A stretch of DNA of 64,000 nt from Bradyrhizobium sp. SRS-191 (GCF_024586915.1 NZ_JANBVS010000009.1:248001-312000); one strand, 5' to 3'. Positions 1 through 8,967 are shown, counted from the stretch's first letter. Notes: generated from the sequence alone by a model not told the origin. Numbers and translations: made by a program.

Positions 1-84
1 TCTCGTGGATAACAACTGTCGACCGGAAGAAGGCGCGTTATCGCACATCTGTCACTACGAGCGATCAAACGCGTTGGTTACTCC

Positions 85-170
85 GTCATGCCCGGGCTTG
101 TCCCGGGCATCCACGTCGTTCTCAGAATGCCGGACGACGTGGATGGCCGGGACGGGCCGGCCATGACGAC
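85..170. repeat. Dispersed palindromic intergenic repeat, copy 1
   Basis: An imperfect palindrome whose left arm starts GTCATGCCCGGGCTTGTCCC and whose right arm ends GGCCGGCCATGACG. A second copy in the same orientation lies at 28254-28338; the two share the outer arms and the inner GACGTGGATGGCCGGGAC and differ mostly in the centre. It sits downstream of the clpP stop codon, so it may act as a transcription end or RNA-stabilising hairpin, but nothing here proves a function. The stretch 1-84 holds nothing I can identify. Confidence 0.8.
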
Positions 171-223
171 GAGGAGTTGGAGGCGCACAAAACTCCGATC
201 ACGCATCCGAGGGCGGCAGACGA

Positions 224-841
224 TCAATCACCACTGACGCTCGCCAGATCCCGCTGCTTGACCACCCGGTCGATCAGCCCCCAGTCCTGCGCCTCGTCCG
301 CGGTCATGAAGTGATCCCGATCCAGCGTGCGCTCGACGTCCTCGTAGCTGCGGCCGCAATGCTCGGCATAGAGCCGGATCATGCGGCGCTTGGTCTGCTC
401 CATCTCCCTGGCGTGGATCATGATGTCGGACGCCTGCCCCTGAAAGCCGCCGAGCGGCTGATGGACGTGGAGGCTGGCATTGGGCAGCGCCGTCCGCTCG
501 CCGGGCTCGCCCGCCATCAGCAGGAACGATCCCATCGACCGCGCCGTTCCCATGCACAGCGTGTGCACCGGCGCCTTGACGAACTGCATCGTGTCGTACA
601 TCGCGAGCCCAGAGGTGACCACGCCGCCGGGCGAATTGATGTAGAGGTGGATCGGCCGCCTCGGATTGTCAGCCTCGAGAAACAGCAGCTGCGCGCAGAC
701 CAGCGCGGACACGGTGTCGTTGACCTCGCCGTTGAGGAACACGATGCGCTCGCGCAGCAGCCGCGAATAGATGTCGAAGGATCGCTCGCCGCGGCTCGAC
801 TGCTCGATGACCATGGGGACGAGTTGCATCGTGTCGCGCAT
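224..841 (-). CDS. clpP: ATP-dependent Clp protease proteolytic subunit (accessory ClpP paralogue)
   Basis: A serine protease subunit that forms a double heptameric chamber fed by a Clp ATPase (ClpA/ClpX) in the cytoplasm. The 205 residues match the family length. The start MRDTMQLVPMVIEQ matches ClpP N-termini. The catalytic triad is visible: Ser102 in ARSMGSFLL, His127 in LHVHQPLGG and Asp176 in DRDHFMTADEA; YINSPGG around residue 70 is the oxyanion strand. The motif around the nucleophile is ARSMGS instead of the common AASMGA. No tig, clpX or lon gene is adjacent, so this is probably a stand-alone second ClpP rather than the housekeeping copy. What it degrades cannot be read from the sequence. 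Confidence 0.93.
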   Translation of the reverse strand: MRDTMQLVPMVIEQSSRGERSFDIYSRLLRERIVFLNGEVNDTVSALVCAQLLFLEADNPRRPIHLYINSPGGVVTSGLAMYDTMQFVKAPVHTLCMGTARSMGSFLLMAGEPGERTALPNASLHVHQPLGGFQGQASDIMIHAREMEQTKRRMIRLYAEHCGRSYEDVERTLDRDHFMTADEAQDWGLIDRVVKQRDLASVSGD

Positions 842-882
842 GCGCGAGCTCCCGTTCAGTGAGTTGGTGATGGGTTAGAGCG

Positions 883-1242
883 TCAGGCCGCGCGCATGAG
901 ACTGCGCGTGTTGCTGTTCGCCGCGGGCGGCATACAACTCATCCGCATCGTCGCGGGCAGGCCGTGGATGATCCTGAGCCGCGTGCCGCCATCGGCATTG
1001 GGTGTGACCTGGAACGTCACGATGCTTTCGAGATAGGGCGGCGCGTCATCGCGCATCCGGTAGCGGACTTCCTCGCCCGAGGTCGACGAGATCGGCGCGG
1101 CATCGGCGAGGTCTCCTGACGGCAGCCAGGCTTCGCGAAAGGCGGGAATGCTGATGGCACGCCAGACCTTCTCCGGCGGTGCGTCGAGCTCGTAGTCGAG
1201 CACCAGATCGTCGCCCTGCCGGCCAGCCTCGAGATCGGTCAT
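883..1242 (-). CDS. SRPBCC / AHSA1-type START-like domain protein
   Basis: A 119-residue protein of the SRPBCC (START-like ligand-binding) superfamily, recognised by the N-terminal pattern LDYELDAPPEKVWRAIS followed by FREAWLP and a late GGTRLRIIHG strand. Such small domains bind hydrophobic ligands, and the ArsR-linked versions are of unknown substrate. The ATG at 1242 overlaps the TGA of the upstream arsR-type gene by four bases, which fixes the start and makes the pair translationally coupled. A much longer reading frame extends upstream to 1761 but runs through the regulator in another frame and has no family support. The C-terminal tail after residue 100 is not typical and may be divergent. 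Confidence 0.85.
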   Translation of the reverse strand: MTDLEAGRQGDDLVLDYELDAPPEKVWRAISIPAFREAWLPSGDLADAAPISSTSGEEVRYRMRDDAPPYLESIVTFQVTPNADGGTRLRIIHGLPATMRMSCMPPAANSNTRSLMRAA

Positions 1243-1553
1243 TGGTCCATCTCCTTCAGCAGGGTTTTCAATGCATCGACCCGTGACGGCCAGTAGGCGC
1301 GGTACTTCGCCAGCCAGCGCGCGATCTGCGCCAGTCCATCGGGATCGACCTCGTAGTTGACGAAACGGCCCTGCCGTTCTTCGCGCACCAGCCCGGCATT
1401 GCGCAACACCGCGAGATGCTGCGACATCGCCGGCTGACTGATCGTCAGCCCCTCGCGCAGCGCGCTGGCATTCATGCTGCCGGCGGCGAGCTTCTCGAAG
1501 ATCGCGTAGCGCGTCGGGTCGGCCAGGGCTTTGAAGATGTCGCTCTCGATCAT
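1239..1553 (-). CDS. ArsR-family winged-helix transcriptional regulator
   Basis: A 104-residue repressor-type protein: IFKALADPTRYAIFEKLAAG, then SQPAMSQHLAVLRNAGLV (recognition helix) and the wing EERQGRFVNYEV. No CxC metal-sensing motif is present, so this belongs to the non-metal ArsR group often paired with SRPBCC genes. I chose the ATG at 1553 (MIESDIFKAL) over the upstream start at 1634 because family members begin here and the extension is cysteine-rich and unconserved. A perfect inverted repeat 7 bases upstream (1560-1579) is a natural autoregulatory operator. It is the first gene of a two-gene operon with the SRPBCC gene. Confidence 0.92.
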   Translation of the reverse strand: MIESDIFKALADPTRYAIFEKLAAGSMNASALREGLTISQPAMSQHLAVLRNAGLVREERQGRFVNYEVDPDGLAQIARWLAKYRAYWPSRVDALKTLLKEMDQ

Positions 1554-1559
1554 GCCGAG

Positions 1560-1579
1560 ACATAAGCATGAACTTATGT
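1560..1579 (-). promoter_or_regulatory. Probable ArsR operator (inverted repeat)
   Basis: ACATAAG-CATGAA-CTTATGT: perfect 7-base arms separated by 6 bases, lying immediately upstream of the arsR-type start at 1553. The position, AT-richness against a GC-rich background and symmetry are what is expected of an ArsR dimer site. Binding is inferred. Confidence 0.6.
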
Positions 1580-1670
1580 GTTGCGCAAGCGGGCATTCCG
1601 AACAGGCCCGTACCGGGAGCTGCGCTATCGACATCTCGTCTGGGTCTGCCCCGACGCCGCTGCACCACCG

Positions 1671-1825
1671 GTGTCGTCCCTGCGAACGCAGGGACCCATA
1701 ACCCCGGGCGGAGTTTGGGGCACGACAGGTTCAACCAGCCCCCTGCCTCAAGATAGATCACGCGGTATGGGTCCCGGATCTGCGCCCGCTGACGCGTTGC
1801 GTCAGCGGGCTTGTCCGGGACGACA
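1671..1825. repeat. Palindromic repeat cluster with GTCGTCCC / GGGACGAC ends
   Basis: The stretch 1580-1908 has no gene. It begins with GTGTCGTCCC near 1672, contains GGGACCCATA and its partner TATGGGTCCC near 1768, includes a strong hairpin CCCGCTGACGC/GCGTCAGCGGG (about 1788-1810) and ends CCGGGACGAC near 1824. The same ends occur at 17206-17334 and in the tandem copies at 48568-49009, so it is one member of a dispersed family. Confidence 0.7.
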
Positions 1826-1908
1826 GCATGGGATGATCTCGCGCTTCACGGGCTGATCATTGAAGATGGAGCTGCTGCTCAGGTGCTCGTCACCTCATTG
1901 CAGGAGTA

Positions 1909-2334
1909 TCACTCCGGCACCTCGCCAAAATTCTTCCCCACCGGTAGCACGGCGTGCCGGATCAGCCGCGAATCCTCCACCGCCGCCTGGCGATGCTTCA
2001 CCGCCTCGCGATAGACGGGATCCCTGATCATCTCCACGAAGGCCTGCACAGACGGATACTCCGCGATGAAACAATGATCCCAGCGCTCCTCCTGCGGGCC
2101 GATCAGCATCAGCTCGAAGCGGCCCTGCCAGACGATGCGGCCGCCGAGGCGTTCGAACACCGGGCCGCTCTCGCGGCCATAGGCGGCATAGGCTTCCGCG
2201 CCGCTGGCCTTGCGGCCGTCCGGATAGGCGGCCTCCTTGCGCAGCCGCACCAGGTTCAGCATGTGGATCGGACCCGGCCGGTCGTTGTCGCGGAACTGCG
2301 CGAACACCTCCTTGGTGGGATCGATATGGCCCAT
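1909..2334 (-). CDS. DUF1330 domain-containing protein
   Basis: A 141-residue cytoplasmic protein with the DUF1330 ferredoxin-like alpha/beta barrel pattern: PIHMLNLVRLR near residue 22, AYAAYGRESGPVFERLGGRIVWQG in the middle and the strand WDHCFIAEYPSVQAFVEMIRDPVYREAVKHR at the end. Dimeric alpha-beta barrel proteins of this type have no firmly known function; some are thought to bind small aromatics. It stands alone, with repeats on its 3' side and the divergent penicillin-binding protein gene on its 5' side, sharing the 148-base spacer 2335-2482. The start follows AGGAG-like sequence (AGGCGAGGAGATTC) before ATG 2334. Confidence 0.85.
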   Translation of the reverse strand: MGHIDPTKEVFAQFRDNDRPGPIHMLNLVRLRKEAAYPDGRKASGAEAYAAYGRESGPVFERLGGRIVWQGRFELMLIGPQEERWDHCFIAEYPSVQAFVEMIRDPVYREAVKHRQAAVEDSRLIRHAVLPVGKNFGEVPE

Positions 2335-2482
2335 GAATCTCCTCGCCTGTTTGTTGTTTACGTCTGCTTAACCATAACGCGGCGTTGACGGCGCGGAACT
2401 CCTAATTGCGCGTTAAGCTTTTCCTAACTGCCCCTTAAACTCCGGACATTACCGTGGTCGGACGGCAGGGCTCGGGTTGCGT

Positions 2483-4711
2483 ATGGCGCGGGGACGGAAA
2501 CAGGGCGGCAGCGGTCGCAAGGAGCCGCGTTTCGGCCTTGCGGCGGCGATGGCCGATTTGCGCCTCGATCCCAAGGACCGCATTCCGGCCGGCGAAGACG
2601 CGCCGAAGAAATCAACCAAGAAGAAGCCGGTCGAGCCGGACGACGAGGACGATGTGCCGGCGCGCGAGCCCAAATCTGCCCAGCCGAAACCCACCCCATC
2701 AAAAGCCAAGCCTGCCCGCAGCAAATCGCGCTGGGGGATGTCGATCGGCCGCATGGCGTATTGGGCTGTCGTGTGCGGCCTGTGGGGCGTCATCGGGCTG
2801 GTCGGCGTCGTGATCTGGGCCGGCGCGCATCTGCCGCCGATCCAATCGCTGGAAATCCCGAAGCGTCCGCCGACGATCGAGATCGTGGGCTATGACGGGA
2901 CCATGCTGGCGCAGCGCGGCGAGATGGCCGGCGCCAATGTCGCGCTGAAGGATCTGCCGCCCTATCTGCCGAAGGCCTTCATCGCCATCGAGGACCGCCG
3001 CTTCTATCAGCATTTCGGCATCGACCCGATCGGCATCGCGCGTGCCGTGGTCGCCAACATCCTGCATCGCGGCGTGTCGCAGGGCGGATCGACCCTGACG
3101 CAGCAGCTCGCCAAGAACCTGTTCCTGACCCAGGAGCGCACGCTCGCCCGCAAGCTCCAGGAGGCGGAGCTCGCGCTGTGGCTGGAGCGCAAATATTCCA
3201 AGCGCGAGATCCTGGAGCTGTATCTCAACCGCGTCTATTTCGGCTCCGGCGCCTATGGCGTCGAGGCGGCGGCGCAGCGTTACTTCGGCAAGTCGGCGCG
3301 GCAGGTGACCGTGGCCGAGGCCGCGATGCTCGCCGGCCTCGTCAAGTCACCGTCGCGGCTGGCGCCGAACCGCAATCCGGAGGGCGCCGCCAAGCGGGCG
3401 CAGACCGTGCTCGCGGCGATGGCGGATGCCAAGTTCATCACCGAGGCCCAGGCGCAGGCCCAGATCGCGCATCCCTCCGTCGCGGTGAAGCCGGCCGGGG
3501 CCGGAACCGTGAACTACGTCGCCGACTGGATCGGCGAGGTGCTCGACGATCTCGTCGGCCAGGTCGAGGACTCGATCGTGGTCGAGACCACCATCGACCC
3601 GAAGCTGCAGAGCGTGGCGGAAGCCGCTGTTATCGACGAGCTCGCGGCCAAGAGCGTGAAGTTCAACGTCAGCCAGGGCGCATTGGTGGCAATGACGCCC
3701 GATGGCGCCGTGCGCGCCATGGTCGGCGGCCGCAACTATTCGGACAGCCAGTTCAACCGCGCCGTCACCGCCAAGCGCCAGCCCGGCTCGGCGTTCAAGC
3801 CGTTCGTCTATCTCACCGCGATCGAGCAGGGCCTGACGCCCGACACCGTGCGGCAGGACGCGCCGCTGGATCTGAAGGGCTGGCGGCCGGAGAACTACAC
3901 GAAAGAGTATTTCGGGCCGGTGACGCTGACCCAAGCGCTCGCGATGTCACTCAATACAGTCGCCGTGCGCGTCGGCCTCGAAGTCGGGCCGAAGAACGTG
4001 GTGCGCACCGCGCACCGCCTCGGCATCGCCTCGAAGCTCGACCCCAACCCGTCGATCGCGCTCGGAACGTCCGAGGTGTCGATGATCGAGCTGGTCGGCG
4101 CCTACGCGCCGTTCTCCAATGGCGGCCTCGCCGTCTCGCCGCATGTGGTGACGCGGATCAAGACGCTCGACGGCAAGCTGCTCTACATGCGCCAGAACGA
4201 GCAGGCCGCGCAGGTGATCGACCCGCGCAACGTCGCGATGATGAACCAGATGATGCAGGAGACCTTGATCTCGGGCACCGCCAAGAAGGCGGAGATTCCC
4301 GGCTGGGTCGCCGCCGGCAAGACCGGCACCAGCCAGGATTTCCGCGACGCCTGGTTCATCGGCTACACCTCGCGCCTCGTCACCGGCGTCTGGCTCGGCA
4401 ATGACGACAACTCGCCGACCAAGAAGGCCACCGGCGGCGGCCTGCCGGTCGAGGTCTGGACCCGCTTCATGCGCGCGGCGCATCAGGGCGTGCCGGTGGC
4501 AGCGCTACCGAATGCACAAGGCGCCGGCCTGGTGCCGACGCTGGCGCAGATCGCCTCGCAGATCACGGCGCCGACGGCTCCTGCCCCCGCGCCCAATGCC
4601 GCCTACGCCGCGCGCTCGTCGGCGCCGAACGCCAGCCGCGGCAATGTCCGGCCTGAACCCGCGGCCGGCCTCGACGGCTGGCTGGTGGACCGCCTGTTCG
4701 GCGGCCGCTGA
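2483..4711 (+). CDS. Class A penicillin-binding protein (PBP1A-type, transglycosylase/transpeptidase)
   Basis: Bifunctional peptidoglycan synthase of 742 residues. A cytoplasmic Lys/Pro/Asp-rich N-terminus (1-85) is followed by one membrane anchor (about 93-115). The GT51 glycosyltransferase domain shows the catalytic Glu170 in AIEDRRFYQHFGID and GGSTLTQQLAKN; the transpeptidase has SAFK (436-439, acyl-serine), SLN (489-491) and KTGT (613-616). The tail after residue 690 is Ala/Pro-rich. ATG 2483 is preferred to a TTG two codons upstream. Acts at the periplasmic face in wall synthesis. No partner genes adjoin it. Close to PBP1A/PbpC-like proteins; the exact paralogue cannot be named from sequence reading alone. 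Confidence 0.95.
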   Translation: MARGRKQGGSGRKEPRFGLAAAMADLRLDPKDRIPAGEDAPKKSTKKKPVEPDDEDDVPAREPKSAQPKPTPSKAKPARSKSRWGMSIGRMAYWAVVCGLWGVIGLVGVVIWAGAHLPPIQSLEIPKRPPTIEIVGYDGTMLAQRGEMAGANVALKDLPPYLPKAFIAIEDRRFYQHFGIDPIGIARAVVANILHRGVSQGGSTLTQQLAKNLFLTQERTLARKLQEAELALWLERKYSKREILELYLNRVYFGSGAYGVEAAAQRYFGKSARQVTVAEAAMLAGLVKSPSRLAPNRNPEGAAKRAQTVLAAMADAKFITEAQAQAQIAHPSVAVKPAGAGTVNYVADWIGEVLDDLVGQVEDSIVVETTIDPKLQSVAEAAVIDELAAKSVKFNVSQGALVAMTPDGAVRAMVGGRNYSDSQFNRAVTAKRQPGSAFKPFVYLTAIEQGLTPDTVRQDAPLDLKGWRPENYTKEYFGPVTLTQALAMSLNTVAVRVGLEVGPKNVVRTAHRLGIASKLDPNPSIALGTSEVSMIELVGAYAPFSNGGLAVSPHVVTRIKTLDGKLLYMRQNEQAAQVIDPRNVAMMNQMMQETLISGTAKKAEIPGWVAAGKTGTSQDFRDAWFIGYTSRLVTGVWLGNDDNSPTKKATGGGLPVEVWTRFMRAAHQGVPVAALPNAQGAGLVPTLAQIASQITAPTAPAPAPNAAYAARSSAPNASRGNVRPEPAAGLDGWLVDRLFGGR

Positions 4712-4750
4712 TTTCAGCTGATCGCGTTCCGCCGATAGCGCCACACCCAC

Positions 4751-4888
4751 CGTCATTCCGGGGCAAGGCCGCAGGCCTTGAACCCGGAATCTCGATTTGG
4801 CCTGGTGTTGTTCTTTTCCAACAATCTCGAGATTCCGGGTTCAATCGCCACCGCGCTCACGCGCGTTGACGATTGCTCCGGAATGACG
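4751..4888. repeat. Nested inverted repeat downstream of the PBP gene
   Basis: Outer arms CGTCATTCC (4751-4759) and GGAATGACG (4880-4888) enclose a perfect 18-base inverted repeat: TTGAACCCGGAATCTCGA (4778-4795) against 4827-4844. The element fills most of the 248-base gap between two convergent genes (PBP, + strand; GGDEF-EAL, - strand), where it could serve as a bidirectional terminator. Confidence 0.75.
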
Positions 4889-4959
4889 ATGGAAGCGAGA
4901 TGGTACGGCACCGAGCTGTGCCGCGATCTCGGCTGGGGAGACGATGAAGCGCGGCTAAC

Positions 4960-7635
4960 TCAGCCAGCCGCCTTGGCGGCCGGGCGCGGCGACGGCTCAA
5001 CCGCCACCGATCCCGCCGCCTGCGCCAGCGCCCGTCCGACCTGGCGCAGCATCAGGCTGGCGCGATAGGAGCTGTAGTCCAGCAGCCAGCGGTTGAAGGC
5101 TCCGGCGGCCATCGGACGGGCGAACAGGAAGCCCTGCATGGCATCGCAGCCGAGCTCGGCGAGCAGCTTGCGCTGCGGCTCGGTCTCGACGCCCTCGGCC
5201 ACCACCTTCACATCGAGGCTCTGGCCGACCCGGACCACCGCGGTGACGATCGCCCGCGTGCCCTGGTCGTTCTCGAAATCGCGCATGAAGCTGCGGTCGA
5301 TCTTCAATTCGTGGATCGGCAGCTGCGCCAGCCGGCTCAGGCTGGAATAGCCGGTGCCGAAATCATCCAGCGACAGGCCGACGCCCATGTTGCGCAGCTC
5401 GCTCATGGTGGCGATGACCGTGGCGCGCTCGTTGAGGATCACGCCTTCGGTGATCTCCAGCATCAGCATCTTCGCCGGCAGGTCGTTGGCGGCCAGGATC
5501 TGCGCCACGACAGCCGCCAGATTGACGTTCTGGAAGTTGATCGGCGACAGGTTGACCGAGATGCAGGGGATGTCGAGACCGGCGCGGCGCCAGGACGCCA
5601 TCTGCTGGCAGGCGGTCTTGATCGACCACACGCCGATCTGCTCGATCAGGCCGCATTCCTCGGCGAGCGGGATGAACTTGGACGGCGACACCTCGCCCAG
5701 CACCGGATCATGCCAGCGCGCCAGCGCCTCGACGCCATGGATCGCACCGTTCTTGGTGCAGATCTGCGGCTGGTAATGCAGCGTCAGCGCCTCGCTGGCG
5801 ATCGCCTCGCGCAGCGCGGTCGAGTGCATCAGGCGCTCTTCGGCCAGCTTGTCGATATCGGCGCTGAAGAAGCGATAGGTCGCGCGGCCGGCGCGCTTGG
5901 CCTTGTACATCGCGCCGTCGGCCTGCTTGATCAGGGTCTCGATATCCTTGGCATTGTCCGGATACAGGCTGAGCCCCATGCTCGCGGACATCGGCACCTG
6001 GCGCTTGCCGATCGTCAGCGGCATCGCCAGCGCCGCGGTGATCCGCGCCGCCGCCAGCGAGCACTCGAGCGCATCGCGGTTCTGCAGCACGATCACGAAC
6101 TCGTCGCCACCGAGCCGGCCCAGCAGATCGCCGGGCCTGATCTGCGCCCGCAAGCGGTTGGCGAAGCCGACCAGGAACTCGTCTCCGGCGGCATGGCCGA
6201 GCGTGTCGTTGACGTCCTTGAAATTGTCGGCGTCGAGGAAGGCGACGGCGAGATGGCTGCCTTCGGGGCAGGCCTTGATCGCCTCGGCGATCATTGACGG
6301 GATGCGGGCGCGGTTGGGCAGGCCCGTCAGCATGTCGTGATAGGCGACCTGCGAGATCGTCGAGCGGACCTCCTGGCGCTCGATCGCCAGCGCGCCGAGC
6401 TGGACGCAGGCCTGCACGATCTGCTCATGCCAGGGGCTCGGCCCGCGGCATTCCCGGAAATAGAATGCGAAGGTGCCGATGACGCGGCCGTCCTTGCCCT
6501 GGATCGGGGTCGACCAGCAGGCGCGCAGGCCGGCACCCAAGGGCCCGTCCTTGTAGAGTTGCCATCGCGGATCGCTGTCGATGTCGCGCGCCAGCACCGG
6601 CTCGCAGAGATAGGCCGCGGTGCCGCAGGAGCCGACATCCGGCCCGATCGCAACGCCATCGAGGCCGGCGGAATAGGCCGGCGGCAGGCTGGGCCCGCCG
6701 AGCGGGTGAATCTTGCCCTCGGAATCGACATGCAGGATCGAGCAGACCACGTCGGGGGCCAGCTCCTCGACCCGGCGGCACAATTGGTCGGCGATCGTCG
6801 TGATCGACAGATCGGATGCCAGCGACGACATGATCAGCTGCTGCAGCGAGCGCAGCTGCTTGGTCTCTCTTATGTCGCTGAGCAGGCCGACGAGATATTT
6901 GACCTTGCCGTGGCGACTCCGGTGCGCCTTCACATGCGCCGTGGTCCAGATCTCGTGGCCGTCCTTGTCATAGATCAGCAGGTCTTCCTCGACGCCCTGA
7001 TCATCGAGAATGCACTGCTTCAAGCGCTCGACCAGCGCGGGATCGGTGCAGGGGCCGGACAGCAGCTTCTCGACCTGCTGTCCGAGCGCCTCCTCGGCGG
7101 AGTAGCCATAGATGCAGGTGAAGGCGGCGTTAGTGTAGAGGATCTTCAGCTCGTGATCCGCCACGACGACGGCACGGTTGCTCCGGTCCGCCACCGACGT
7201 CATCAGCGCGTTGCGCTCGCGCAACTGGACCTCGGAGGTGACGTCGCGCATCAGCAGCAGCGAGCGCACCGGCGTCGGGCCGGAGGGGAGCTGATGGCGG
7301 GTCAGGTGGACGCGGTTGCGAGAGCCGTCCTCATGGCGGATCGTCAGCTCGCAGGCAAAATCGGCCTCGTCACACGCAGACCGGCGATCCGCCGCCTCAT
7401 CGCCCGGCTCCTCGTCTTCAAGCGTCGCCGGCATCGCGTCCGCAGGCACGCCCAGATCCGCGAGCTCGGCCCCGATCAGGCTGGCCAGATCGCGCCGCAG
7501 CAGCGCCGCGGCGGCGTTGTTGGCGTGATGGACGCGGCCACGCGCGTCGAGAAAGAGGATCGCTTCGGAAGCACGCTCGAGCGCGGCCGAGAGCAGTGGA
7601 GCGGACGCGGCCGGTTGAAACTCGCTTGCAAGCAT
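4960..7635 (-). CDS. PAS-PAS-GAF-GGDEF-EAL cyclic-di-GMP turnover protein
   Basis: An 891-residue soluble signalling protein. Domains in order: PAS (about 15-130), second PAS with PAC (about 150-260), GAF (about 275-425), GGDEF (about 430-595) and EAL (about 610-865). The cyclase motif is intact (GGDEF at 509-513) and is preceded by an RPGD inhibitory site at the right spacing. The phosphodiesterase has EAL (636-638), DDFGTGYSSL and KIDRSF. Both activities are therefore possible; which dominates depends on the sensory input. ATG 7635 is preferred to a GTG at 7659. No transmembrane segment is seen, so PAS/GAF should read a cytoplasmic signal. Two further GGDEF-EAL genes lie in this window. Confidence 0.95.
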   Translation of the reverse strand: MLASEFQPAASAPLLSAALERASEAILFLDARGRVHHANNAAAALLRRDLASLIGAELADLGVPADAMPATLEDEEPGDEAADRRSACDEADFACELTIRHEDGSRNRVHLTRHQLPSGPTPVRSLLLMRDVTSEVQLRERNALMTSVADRSNRAVVVADHELKILYTNAAFTCIYGYSAEEALGQQVEKLLSGPCTDPALVERLKQCILDDQGVEEDLLIYDKDGHEIWTTAHVKAHRSRHGKVKYLVGLLSDIRETKQLRSLQQLIMSSLASDLSITTIADQLCRRVEELAPDVVCSILHVDSEGKIHPLGGPSLPPAYSAGLDGVAIGPDVGSCGTAAYLCEPVLARDIDSDPRWQLYKDGPLGAGLRACWSTPIQGKDGRVIGTFAFYFRECRGPSPWHEQIVQACVQLGALAIERQEVRSTISQVAYHDMLTGLPNRARIPSMIAEAIKACPEGSHLAVAFLDADNFKDVNDTLGHAAGDEFLVGFANRLRAQIRPGDLLGRLGGDEFVIVLQNRDALECSLAAARITAALAMPLTIGKRQVPMSASMGLSLYPDNAKDIETLIKQADGAMYKAKRAGRATYRFFSADIDKLAEERLMHSTALREAIASEALTLHYQPQICTKNGAIHGVEALARWHDPVLGEVSPSKFIPLAEECGLIEQIGVWSIKTACQQMASWRRAGLDIPCISVNLSPINFQNVNLAAVVAQILAANDLPAKMLMLEITEGVILNERATVIATMSELRNMGVGLSLDDFGTGYSSLSRLAQLPIHELKIDRSFMRDFENDQGTRAIVTAVVRVGQSLDVKVVAEGVETEPQRKLLAELGCDAMQGFLFARPMAAGAFNRWLLDYSSYRASLMLRQVGRALAQAAGSVAVEPSPRPAAKAAG

Positions 7636-7877
7636 CGTTCGATTCGAGGCGCGCTGCACGTTTTGGGAGAAACGATCAGCACTGGGGTTGCAGCGAACGC
7701 CCCGACTTCTGCTGGGGCGTCACCTTGGGGGTTGATCAAGCTCGAATCTGGCGAGGTCGTCGTTACAGCCACGTTAAAGCGCTGGCGAATTGGCCGGACT
7801 CCTCTGGTTGCATGTGAGGAGGCTTAAGAATTCGATAGCTGATGGATCGCTTCTGCTCGGATGACGGAACTCAAACA
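7636..7877. other. Gene-free 5' region of the GGDEF-EAL gene
   Basis: Between the GGDEF-EAL start and the terminator hairpin at 7878 no reading frame with family support was seen. It should contain the promoter of the minus-strand GGDEF-EAL gene; no confident -35/-10 or operator could be named. Confidence 0.5.
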
Positions 7878-7906
7878 AATGGCCCGGACCAAGAGGCCGG
7901 GCCATT
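7878..7906 (-). terminator. Hairpin terminator after the metallopeptidase gene
   Basis: AATGGCCCGG (7878-7887) pairs perfectly with CCGGGCCATT (7897-7906) around a 9-base loop. On the minus strand the hairpin lies 30 bases past the stop of the YgjP-type gene and is followed by TGTTTGAG, only a modest T-tract. Confidence 0.65.
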
Positions 7907-7936
7907 GTCGTCTTCCATCGCCGATCGTTCGATGTC

Positions 7937-8692
7937 TCAGTCCTCGACGCCGTAGCGGTGCAGGTCGTTGCCGCAGGTGTCGAGCCACTTCTTGGCGCGC
8001 TCGACCGAGCCGCAGATCTTGCCGCACACCTTCCAGAACCGCGCCGAGTGGTTCATCTCGATCAGATGCGCGACCTCATGCGCTGCGAGATAATCGAGCA
8101 CGAAGGGCGGCGCGAGGATCAGGCGCCACGAGAACGACAGCGAGCCGGCCGAGGTGCATGAGCCCCAGCGGCTGGATTGGTCGCGGATCGACAGCCGCTT
8201 GACCTTGACGCCGAGCTGCTCGGCATAGGCGTCGGAGGCCTTCTGCAGGTCGCGGCGCGCTTCGCGCTTGAGGAAGTCGAGCACGCGGCGCTCGGTGTGC
8301 TCGATGCCACCGGCCACGCACAGGATCTTCTCGCCACTGTCACGCGTTTCGGTCCACACCGTGCCGCGCTCGCCGGCGCGATGCACGATCTTGTGCGGCA
8401 CGCCGCGCAGCGGCACCAAGGTGCCCGGCAGGAACGGCGCCGCCTTCGGCAGACGGCCGAGACGCGCGGCGATCCACGCGCCGTGACGCTGCGCGAAGTC
8501 TTTTGCTTCGATGATGGTGCCGCGCGGAGGCATCGTCAGGATCGCTTCGCGATCCGACGGATGGATTCTCAGTGTATAACGTCGCGCACGACGGTGACGC
8601 CGCAATCTAATCGAGTAGATTTGCGAGCCGTGCTTGACGAGAAGACGCGAGGGTTCGGCGGGCCGCCGATAGAGTAGCGCGCGAGTGGCCAT
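7937..8692 (-). CDS. YgjP-type (SprT-like/M48-related) zinc metallopeptidase
   Basis: A 251-residue protein of the YgjP (DUF45) group. The zinc signature HEVAHLIEMNHSARFW supplies HExxH and the third ligand His; upstream RWGSCTSAGSLSFSWRLILAP is the other conserved block of this family. The basic N-terminal segment IRLRRHRRARRYTLRIHP is also typical. I placed the start at ATG 8692 (MATRALLYRRP) because the extra 58 residues available upstream to 8866 look unlike family proteins. It is cytoplasmic; natural substrates of YgjP proteins are poorly known. It is monocistronic with a terminator hairpin just downstream. Confidence 0.9.
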   Translation of the reverse strand: MATRALLYRRPAEPSRLLVKHGSQIYSIRLRRHRRARRYTLRIHPSDREAILTMPPRGTIIEAKDFAQRHGAWIAARLGRLPKAAPFLPGTLVPLRGVPHKIVHRAGERGTVWTETRDSGEKILCVAGGIEHTERRVLDFLKREARRDLQKASDAYAEQLGVKVKRLSIRDQSSRWGSCTSAGSLSFSWRLILAPPFVLDYLAAHEVAHLIEMNHSARFWKVCGKICGSVERAKKWLDTCGNDLHRYGVED

Positions 8693-8943
8693 TTCTGTCA
8701 GTCCGGGAGGGAAGAACTCGCCCGGATTTTGCCATATCCACCGCCAGGGAAAGCGCTCGGCGCAAAAACAAATCATTTGCCCAACATACAGGGGCTCCGG
8801 GGGTTCCGCACCCCAGAGTTTGGGCCTCTGCGCGAGCTCAAAAAGTGAATTCAGAATCAGAAGCACCGCTCAAGTAGCGACGCCACATTCACTGCTTGAG
8901 TCACTCCTGAAATCGGGTTTTCGAAGTCTCTTCAAAGAGTTAA

Positions 8944-8967
8944 CGCGCAGTCGGATTCGACTGCGCG
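8944..8967 (-). terminator. Terminator hairpin after phaZ
   Basis: CGCGCAGTCG (8944-8953) and CGACTGCGCG (8958-8967) form a perfect 10-bp stem with a 4-base loop, 17 bases downstream of the phaZ stop codon. No strong U-run follows on the minus strand (TTAACTC). Confidence 0.65.
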
